From the NCBI GenBank assembly GCA_947446815.1, contig CANFGT010000002.1, positions 186,001 to 250,000 of the forward strand: a stretch of DNA of 64,000 nucleotides, given 5' to 3'. The position numbers and the translations under genes are program-made. This stretch comes from Acidimicrobiaceae bacterium. GTDB taxonomy: Bacteria > Actinomycetota > Acidimicrobiia > Acidimicrobiales > Ilumatobacteraceae. Position 1 is the first letter of the stretch. The number at the start of each line of letters is the position of its first letter. This document shows, in pieces, positions 58,202 to 64,000 of this stretch. The notes beneath the pieces are model-generated. The model saw only the letters and a program-made list of their open reading frames with translations. It did no database searches and had not been told where the DNA came from.

Positions 58202-60484
58202 TTACTGCTTGGCGAGAGCTGCGCGCGCTTCGCCTTCAGGGTCGCGGTATGCCTTGCCAATCGCATCAATGATGACGCGGTGAAGGACACCGTCGGGCAT
58301 CTCAAACTTGCCGGGCAAGTCCGTATGAATAGCACCCATGCGTTGGTATCCAACGGAGAACGGGTCCACACCGTATGTGAGTGGCACAGTGATGGGAAGT
58401 GAGCCACTACCCATCGGCACATCGCCGTAGTAGAGATTCATGTCGCCACGGAAACGTCCAGTGGAGTTAAACACTGCACGCACCAACACATCACCGACAG
58501 GCAGTTCTTCACTGGCGGAGATCACAGTGGAGAAGGAACCAAGGAAGTTGTACACGTAGTGCAAACGACGACCCTTGAGATACAACGCATAACCTCCTGC
58601 ATGACCGCCGTGACACACGATGATGCCGTCGCAATCACCACTTGCAGGAATGCTGAGTTCGGCATTGATGTGGAATGAACGGTTGCGCAGGTTTGGTGCA
58701 GTGGATTCTGGAATTGATGCAATACCTGCGTGGTACACGTAACGATCACGCAACCAGCGGCGATCGCCGTAACGACCCGGCTGGTTATTGAGTGGTAACA
58801 CTTGATTCTTCTGAGCTTCTTCCCACCAGAGTTCTTTTAACTCTTGCAACTTGTCAGGGAATTGCGCAGAGACGTCATGACATTCAGAAAAGTCATTGGC
58901 GACGTTGTACAACTCCCAAATGTCTTCTTCAAAGGAGTGCTGGGAAATTGCGCGGTCTTCATAGTTCGACATCATTGGTGGGTGATACACCACTGCCTTC
59001 CAGCCATTGCTGTAGATGGCGCGTGAGCCCATCATTTCGTAGTACTGCGTGGTGTGTTGTGACGGCGCAGCAGCATCCTGTAATGAATACGCAAAACTGG
59101 TGCCTTCAATTGGCGCTTGTTCAACACCTTTCATCACGCGTGGTGCTTGAATGCCAATGAGTTCAAGAAGCGTTGGTTTGAGGTCAATGGCATGAACATA
59201 TTGATGGCGTGTTTCGCCGGGTGTACCAATGCCCTTTGGCCAATGGATAATCATGGGGTCACACACGCCGCCTTCGTTGGTATCGCGTTTGAAACGCTTG
59301 AGTGGCGTATTGCCCGCCCATGCCCAACCCCATGGGTAGTGGTTGTTGGAATGCTCTGTTCCAATTTCGTCAATGTGCTTGAGGTTTTCTTCGAGACTTT
59401 CAGGAACAAAGTTGTAGAAATACTTCTCGTTGTGACTTCCCGTTGGGCCACCTTCGGCAGAAGCTCCATTGTCACTCATGACAACAACAATGGTGTTGTC
59501 GAGTTCACCTAAGGATTCGATGAACTCCAACAAACGCCCAACCTGTGCATCGGTGTGCGTCATGAAACCAGCAAATGCTTCCATGAGTCGCGTGTATAAA
59601 CGCTTTTGATCATCACTGAGTGAATCCCACGCGGGCACCCATGAAGGACGCTCGGAAAGTTCTGTTCCTTCAGGCAATAGGCCCGATGCAACTTGACGCT
59701 TGAACACATCATCGCGCCATGCATCCCAACCGATATCGAACTTGCCGCGATATGCATCGATGTATGGCTTCGGCGCTTGGTGCGGTGCGTGGCATGCACC
59801 TGGTGCGTAGTACATAAAGAATGGCTTCACAGGGGAGAACGCACGCAAATCCTTGATGTACTGAATTGCTCGATCCGTCATGTCTTCGGTGATGTGGTAA
59901 CCCTCAGCTGGAGTCTTTGGCGGATCAACCTGATGATTGTCATGAATGAGGTCAGGGTGATACTGATCTGTTTCGCCGGCAAGGAATCCGTAGAAACGGT
60001 CGAAGCCTTTACTCAACGGCCAATGCGTGCGTGGACCACCGTCGTTGTTTTCATATGCAGGCGCAAGGTGCCACTTGCCTAAAGCAAATGTTGCATAACC
60101 ATTTTCATTCAGAACTTCGGAAACGAATCCATTCTCTGGCGGAATGTTTGCGTCGTAACCAGGGAAACCCTGTGCGAACTCAACAACGCATGCCATGCCT
60201 GAAGCGTGATGATTGCGACCCGTCATCAAGCATGCGCGGGTAGGGGAACAAAGCGCAGTGGTGTGATAATTCGCGTATCGCAAACCTTTTGCAGCGAGTC
60301 CGTCGAATGTTGGCGTATTGAGATCGGAACCGTAGCTACCGAACTGTGCGTATCCCACATCGTCAAGAAGCACGACAACAACGTTGGGTGCATCCTCGCC
60401 AGGTGTTTGCAATGGTGGCCACCACGGAGTGGAGTCCTCAAAGTAACGACCAGTAACGCCTTCGAAATTCTTGTTGAGTCCCAT
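58202..60484 (-). CDS. Arylsulfatase
   Basis: 760 residues from the ATG at 60484. The metal site is L-L-D-D-V-G-Y near residue 40, the formylglycine signature is C79-S-P-T-R-A, and the second metal motif is V-V-M-S-D-N-G-A-S-A near residue 330. The C-terminal 200 residues are a beta-rich extension as in long AtsA-type enzymes. There is no signal peptide. It should release sulfate from sulfate esters. The formylglycine-generating enzyme is not in the window. Confidence 0.95.
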   Translation of the reverse strand: MGLNKNFEGVTGRYFEDSTPWWPPLQTPGEDAPNVVVVLLDDVGYAQFGSYGSDLNTPTFDGLAAKGLRYANYHTTALCSPTRACLMTGRNHHASGMACVVEFAQGFPGYDANIPPENGFVSEVLNENGYATFALGKWHLAPAYENNDGGPRTHWPLSKGFDRFYGFLAGETDQYHPDLIHDNHQVDPPKTPAEGYHITEDMTDRAIQYIKDLRAFSPVKPFFMYYAPGACHAPHQAPKPYIDAYRGKFDIGWDAWRDDVFKRQVASGLLPEGTELSERPSWVPAWDSLSDDQKRLYTRLMEAFAGFMTHTDAQVGRLLEFIESLGELDNTIVVVMSDNGASAEGGPTGSHNEKYFYNFVPESLEENLKHIDEIGTEHSNNHYPWGWAWAGNTPLKRFKRDTNEGGVCDPMIIHWPKGIGTPGETRHQYVHAIDLKPTLLELIGIQAPRVMKGVEQAPIEGTSFAYSLQDAAAPSQHTTQYYEMMGSRAIYSNGWKAVVYHPPMMSNYEDRAISQHSFEEDIWELYNVANDFSECHDVSAQFPDKLQELKELWWEEAQKNQVLPLNNQPGRYGDRRWLRDRYVYHAGIASIPESTAPNLRNRSFHINAELSIPASGDCDGIIVCHGGHAGGYALYLKGRRLHYVYNFLGSFSTVISASEELPVGDVLVRAVFNSTGRFRGDMNLYYGDVPMGSGSLPITVPLTYGVDPFSVGYQRMGAIHTDLPGKFEMPDGVLHRVIIDAIGKAYRDPEGEARAALAKQ

Positions 60485-60571
60485 GACCACGCCCTTGAGT
60501 TGGAGTTGGTCTCAACTTAGTTCTGTTTCTGAACGGCTCAATGAGTAGAGCGCATTACAGAAAGAGCCGGT

Positions 60572-61420
60572 TTAGCCCTGAATGCAGTGGTTTGTGGTGG
60601 TGCCGATGCCGTCAATGGTGGACACCAAAACATCGCCAGCTTTGAGGAAGACAGGTGGTTTACGACTCACGCCAACACCACCAGGGGTGCCGGTGAAGAT
60701 CACGTCTCCAGGGAGCAACTGAACGATGCCAGACAAATAGGCAACGATGTCGCCAACATCAAAGATGAGGTCATCAGTGAGGGAGTCCTGCACGACTTCG
60801 CCGTTCAAGGTGCAGGTCATGTGCAAGGCATCGCGGTTTGCGAGTCCCTTCGCATCAACGAGCCATGGACCGAAGGGGGAGTAATTCTTGCGGCTTTTGC
60901 CGAGGTCGAAGTGTGGCGGTGACGCTGCGAACTGCAATGCACGGTCGGAGATGTCTTGACCAACCGAGACGCCTGCGATGTGATCCCATGCATCGGCCTT
61001 TGAAATATTGCGACCACCACTTCCGATGACAACAACTAGTTCCACTTCCCAGTCGATGGCGCCACCAACAACTGGAACATCTGCATATCCGCCCGCGATG
61101 GAGGAAGAAAACTTCGCAAACGTCAGTGGAGTCTTTGGTGGCTCCATTCCGCTCTCTTCGGCGTGTGACTTGTAGTTCAACCCAATTCCGAATGATTGCA
61201 ATGGCCAAGGCGATGGAGCATCAAGCGTGGTGATATCGATAGGAGTTCCAAGGTCGGTGACGGTGGCGGCGAAGGCACGCACTTCATCCCAACGGCGGAA
61301 TGCCTCAATAGGTTCGGATGAGAATTTTCCATCGCTGGCAATGGCCAAGTCGACGACGTTGTTCTCAGGGCCAACAACAAGTTGGGCGCGACCATTCAGA
61401 CAGGCAAAACGAAAGCTCAT
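60572..61420 (-). CDS. Fumarylacetoacetate hydrolase family protein
   Basis: 282 residues. Motifs are G-I-G-L-N-Y-K-S-H-A near residue 75, W-E-V-E-L-V-V-V-I-G near 125 with the metal-binding Glu residues, G-Q-D-I-S-D-R and F-T-G-T-P-G-G-V-G near the end. These mark a metal-dependent C-C hydrolase or decarboxylase of the FAH fold, often late in ring-cleavage pathways. Its neighbours (SRPBCC, arylsulfatase, P450) fit a catabolic setting. Confidence 0.9.
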   Translation of the reverse strand: MSFRFACLNGRAQLVVGPENNVVDLAIASDGKFSSEPIEAFRRWDEVRAFAATVTDLGTPIDITTLDAPSPWPLQSFGIGLNYKSHAEESGMEPPKTPLTFAKFSSSIAGGYADVPVVGGAIDWEVELVVVIGSGGRNISKADAWDHIAGVSVGQDISDRALQFAASPPHFDLGKSRKNYSPFGPWLVDAKGLANRDALHMTCTLNGEVVQDSLTDDLIFDVGDIVAYLSGIVQLLPGDVIFTGTPGGVGVSRKPPVFLKAGDVLVSTIDGIGTTTNHCIQG

Positions 61421-61483
61421 AATTAAGGTCTATCACCCATTGGTTTAGAGTCCGAGCCGTGTTCATTTATTACAGTGGCATTG

Positions 61484-61648
61484 ATGCCAGAAGGTGAAGT
61501 TCCACAGTTTCAGGTACGTCCTGAAGTGAAAGAAAAGCATGACTGCATGTCGTGTGGTTCTCCTTTCGCTACTGCGTGGAGTACCACAGATGGCAAGGCG
61601 TGGCTCTGTAGAGAGTGTGCAAACTTGCACGGGCTCGGTTGTCCGTAA
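61484..61648 (+). CDS. 54-residue zinc-ribbon protein
   Basis: A small gene between the FAH and SRPBCC genes. ATG at 61484 (an in-frame GTG at 61475 also fits) to TAA at 61646-61648. It encodes C-M-S-C-G-S-P-F and, after 17 residues, L-C-R-E-C-A-N-L-H, two C-x2-C knuckles typical of zinc ribbons. The gap runs opposite to its flanking genes, and its codon usage looks coding. The family is unknown. A nucleic-acid or protein-binding role is inferred from the fold only. Confidence 0.55.
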   Translation: MPEGEVPQFQVRPEVKEKHDCMSCGSPFATAWSTTDGKAWLCRECANLHGLGCP

Positions 61649-61651
61649 GAG

Positions 61652-62083
61652 TTATGCGAGAACTTTGCGCAATCCAATGATTGCGGCATCGCCCACTTTG
61701 TTAAACACCTTGTTCAGCACAAAGTTCATTGGTGACAGGTACCAATTGAACGTGAGCTCTGCGTCATAAATGACATCACAACCGGTTGCGGTGGGAACGA
61801 TTGTGATGCGGTCCACTGAAGTGAATTGGCTGTTTTTCCCTTTGACCAACATGTTGGTGGGGGCATCGCATTCCAATGTCTCGTAACGCAGAACGGAATC
61901 TTTCCCTCCGCGACCGCGAACGGTGATGTCAAAGATGGTGCCCAGTCCGGCACCTTCGCCCTTGACCTGCTCTACTTTTTTGATGCCACGATCCCATTCT
62001 GCAAAATTGCGAAGATCGGACATGTAAGCAAACGCATCTTCCGCAGTCTTTGTGGAAGGAACAGTTGCAACGTAATGAGCCAT
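61652..62083 (-). CDS. SRPBCC-family protein
   Basis: 143 residues. The order of strands and the motifs D-A-F-A-Y-M-S-D-L-R-N-F-A-E-W-D, G-T-I-F-D-I-T-V and D-R-I-T-I-V-P fit the START-like SRPBCC fold, which binds lipids or aromatic compounds or acts as a cyclase. No catalytic residues can be named. Its stop is 3 bases from the convergent zinc-ribbon gene. It is divergent from the DUF2071 gene with a 66-base gap. Confidence 0.85.
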   Translation of the reverse strand: MAHYVATVPSTKTAEDAFAYMSDLRNFAEWDRGIKKVEQVKGEGAGLGTIFDITVRGRGGKDSVLRYETLECDAPTNMLVKGKNSQFTSVDRITIVPTATGCDVIYDAELTFNWYLSPMNFVLNKVFNKVGDAAIIGLRKVLA

Positions 62084-62149
62084 GCCTCATTTAACCGCAG
62101 TGACAAGCATCCCATTCCCCATTTCGTACTTCTTGCGTAGGTTGTCGGG

Positions 62150-62860
62150 GTGAAGACTTCATGCCCCAACCCCGTGAAGCGCGCAGTAATGACGCAAAGG
62201 TGGACAGACCTTGCGTATCTCCACTGGCGCTATGACCCTGCGGTTATTCAGAAATTGTTGCCTGATGGCCTTGAAGTCGACACGTTTAATGGAAGCGCGT
62301 GGGTAGGGCTCATTCCATTTTCAATGCGAGATGTTGGCCTGCCGAAGCTTCCAGCTATTCCATATTTCGGCGATTTCCCTGAGGTGAACGTTCGAACCTA
62401 TGTGAGGCGGAATGGCATCCCTGGTGTCTGGTTCTTTTCACTAGATGTGAATCGCCTCGCACCTGCATTGGTTGCGCGCACAACGTACCTCTTGCCATAT
62501 TGCTGGGGGAAGGCGTCGAATGAATTGACTGGGGACACATTGAAAACGTCTGTGAAGAGGCGTTGGCCAGATGTTGCATCAACAACGATTGAAGTGCAAG
62601 TAGGAGATGCGATTAACGAACCAGATGAACTCGCAAATTTTTTGACTGCGCGATGGGGTTTGTACTCACGCGGCCTTGGGAAATCTCTGATGTACGCACC
62701 GGTCGATCATGAACCCTGGTTGCTTCATACGGCAACACTCATCAGTCTTCAGGACACTTTGATCGTTGCTGCCGGAATCCCTGCACCACAAGGCGAACCT
62801 CATGTGATGTTCTCACCTGGAGTATCTGTGCGTATCGGAATGCCGCACCGTTCAAAATAG
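62150..62860 (+). CDS. DUF2071 (YqjF-like) protein
   Basis: 236 residues from a GTG. The family pattern W-x-D-L-A-Y-L-H-W-R-Y-D-P, L-L-P-D-G-L-E-V-D-T-F, W-V-G-L-I-P-F and N-V-R-T-Y-V-R is clear. DUF2071 proteins adopt an acetoacetate-decarboxylase-like fold, but their reaction is not known. An ATG at 62189 (M-T-Q-R-W) is an alternative start. It meets the convergent SCO6745-type gene with no gap. Confidence 0.85.
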   Translation: MKTSCPNPVKRAVMTQRWTDLAYLHWRYDPAVIQKLLPDGLEVDTFNGSAWVGLIPFSMRDVGLPKLPAIPYFGDFPEVNVRTYVRRNGIPGVWFFSLDVNRLAPALVARTTYLLPYCWGKASNELTGDTLKTSVKRRWPDVASTTIEVQVGDAINEPDELANFLTARWGLYSRGLGKSLMYAPVDHEPWLLHTATLISLQDTLIVAAGIPAPQGEPHVMFSPGVSVRIGMPHRSK

Positions 62861-63730
62861 TTATCGACGACGTGGTCGTGCAGCAGGCATCCAATTTTCG
62901 CCAGCGCACTCGTTGATGTGCTGCACGTAACGCTCGCCGGCAGGCTCCAAGATATTTAACAACTGCAGCGTGTTCTGTTCGCCAAAGTGTTGCCACACCA
63001 TCTCGCACAGTGCATCGGTGCGTGCTTCCACTTCTTGTCTGTAGGCAACACCTGCATCGTTGATGACACCATCAGTGACGAATCCACGTGTAGCCAAGTT
63101 CTCCAGTCCGACGAGAATTTCATCATCATCAGCACCACGACTACGTGGAATCCACTCTTTCGGATAGCCCATCCATGCATCGTGCAACAGTCCCGCTTCG
63201 ACGAGCCCAATATTGTCGTTCACCAAAATTCCAAAGTGACTGTCTCCGCGCCATTCACGAATGCAATTCAATGCATTCCATGCCGACATCAATGGATCTG
63301 TTGGTCGTGGCCAGGCTTTATGCGCTGCAAAGAGAACTCGTCCGGACGCAGGGATTGCGTCCACTGTGTTCCACAAGTCATCAGCGAGAGCACCAAAAGG
63401 GTCAATGATTTGTGGTGTCATCTCTTCAAGACCTGCGCGCACTGCGGCATCACGCGCCACTGAGACATCGTGCCAATTCTTAATGTGTGGCGTTGCGTGA
63501 GCAAGAGAGAACTGAATGAACTCACGCTTGATTGTGTAGAACGCAGCAAAGACCGCCTCTGGCCCGGCAATTGCCAGGGGAGCACTTCTATTCGTGATGT
63601 AGTGACCTAGTCCATCAGGCACGCCGAGCGCTGCAAGATTGTCTTTCGCGCGAGGGTCCCAAAAAATCCAACCTAAAAGTTGATGTGAAGCAAAAGATGC
63701 ACGGCGTGTGAGGTCAGCCCAATCGGTCAT
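62861..63730 (-). CDS. SCO6745-family protein
   Basis: 289 residues. The pattern G-H-Y-I-T-N-R-S-A-P-L, A-F-Y-T-I-K-R-E-F-I, W-P-R-P-T-D and R-E-W-R-G-D-S-H, then a C-terminal winged-helix-like stretch (L-A-T-R-G-F-V), matches the actinobacterial SCO6745 family. The role is not established. The end resembles a MarR-type fold, although family members are not shown to be repressors. It has no signal peptide or membrane segment. Confidence 0.7.
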   Translation of the reverse strand: MTDWADLTRRASFASHQLLGWIFWDPRAKDNLAALGVPDGLGHYITNRSAPLAIAGPEAVFAAFYTIKREFIQFSLAHATPHIKNWHDVSVARDAAVRAGLEEMTPQIIDPFGALADDLWNTVDAIPASGRVLFAAHKAWPRPTDPLMSAWNALNCIREWRGDSHFGILVNDNIGLVEAGLLHDAWMGYPKEWIPRSRGADDDEILVGLENLATRGFVTDGVINDAGVAYRQEVEARTDALCEMVWQHFGEQNTLQLLNILEPAGERYVQHINECAGENWMPAARPRRR

Positions 63731-63771
63731 GAGATGACCGTAGTGCAGTGATGTAGCTCTGCAACTGAGTG

Positions 63772-63996
63772 CTAGTTATTCGCAGGGCCGACGAGCGACG
63801 TGAGTTCGCCGTGAATCTCGTCTGTGCCGTGATGTGCAACATCGTCCAGACGGCCGAGATATGTAATGGCGACTTCTCCATTTTCGACAGCTCCACCATC
63901 GGTCTCTGGGTGCATTTGCGTTGGTTCGCCATAGTTCATGCGTACGTAATACGAGCCCGCGTAACCCTCTTTGGCTTCCAACGTGGCGCTCGACAT
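63772..63996 (-). CDS. Small hypothetical protein, start close to window edge
   Basis: 74 residues from the ATG at 63996. A start beyond the window is not excluded. It is acidic, contains G-Y-A-G-S-Y-Y-V-R-M-N-Y-G and has no signal peptide or membrane helix. I recognise no family. It lies 42 bases upstream of the SCO6745-type gene on the same strand. Confidence 0.45.
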   Translation of the reverse strand: MSSATLEAKEGYAGSYYVRMNYGEPTQMHPETDGGAVENGEVAITYLGRLDDVAHHGTDEIHGELTSLVGPANN

Positions 63997-64000
63997 CGCG

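Noticed and set aside
1-64000. CRISPR arrays, insertion sequences, prophage genes, rRNA operons
   Set aside because: No regularly spaced repeats, transposase or integrase motifs, phage structural genes or rRNA sequence were seen.

Overview
The window looks like a chromosomal segment of an actinobacterium with intermediate GC content, most likely of the class Acidimicrobiia (Ilumatobacter-like). This is inferred from several things. DNA topoisomerase I ends in a long Lys/Ala tail. topA, tmk and holB stand in order. There is an actinobacterial-type Tad pilus locus. Sulfatases, a P450, an MpaB-type oxygenase, PPOX/F420-type, DUF3500, DUF3237, DUF2071 and SCO6745-type families are present. GTG and TTG starts are frequent. 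No 16S rRNA or other decisive marker lies in the window, so the taxon is an inference. The DNA is densely coding, genes often overlap by 1 or 4 bases, and no gap between annotated features exceeds about 250 bases.

Layout. 1-5640: end of a sulfatase, a DUF5522 protein, two secreted proteins (a large RCC1/Ig-like one and a peptidoglycan-binding lipoprotein), a membrane protein and a patatin-like phospholipase. 5712-9091: a coupled DUF3500/FAD-monooxygenase pair, a PPOX-fold protein and a DUF3237 protein with a clear sigma70-type promoter. 9145-11343: two secreted proteins and tRNA-Thr(CGU). 11391-11947: a RelE/Phd-type toxin-antitoxin pair with TGTACA operator boxes. 11950-18631: DoxX, holB, tmk and topA on the minus strand, interrupted between tmk and holB by a three-gene plus-strand cassette (DUF4417, Gly-rich basic protein, acidic protein) bounded by a perfect 20-bp direct repeat. 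18697-25245: MMPL transporter, rsgA, a sensor kinase/response regulator pair and a secreted protein with two internal repeats, closed by a strong terminator. 25254-28520: a minimal Tad pilus operon. 28575-38566: housekeeping and metabolic genes including a sigma factor, a BI-1 family protein, a cyclophilin, a YcaQ-like protein, asparaginase and a metallo-hydrolase. 38567-46237: a glycosidase-like surface protein, an unrecognised coiled-coil protein, a hydrolase/sulfatase pair, a nitroreductase and a metalloprotease/DUF2786 pair. 46263-49747: a polar amino-acid ABC transporter and an ECF sigma/anti-sigma pair. 49802-63996: an acyltransferase, then a run of catabolic-looking genes (serine hydrolase, P450, phosphotransferase, Gfo/Idh/MocA, arylsulfatase, FAH hydrolase, SRPBCC, DUF2071, SCO6745).

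The most striking feature is the cassette at 13446-15314. Removing it together with one repeat copy restores a tmk stop codon 9 bases from the holB start codon, so it reads as a clean insertion at the 3' end of an essential gene with no integrase of its own. Its gene content (a DUF4417 protein, a basic Gly-rich protein with a toxin-like C-terminus and an acidic partner, all translationally coupled) makes it the best candidate here for an undescribed accessory system. Second is a 494-residue coiled-coil protein (39917-41401) whose C-terminal module I associate from memory with uncharacterised accessory proteins.
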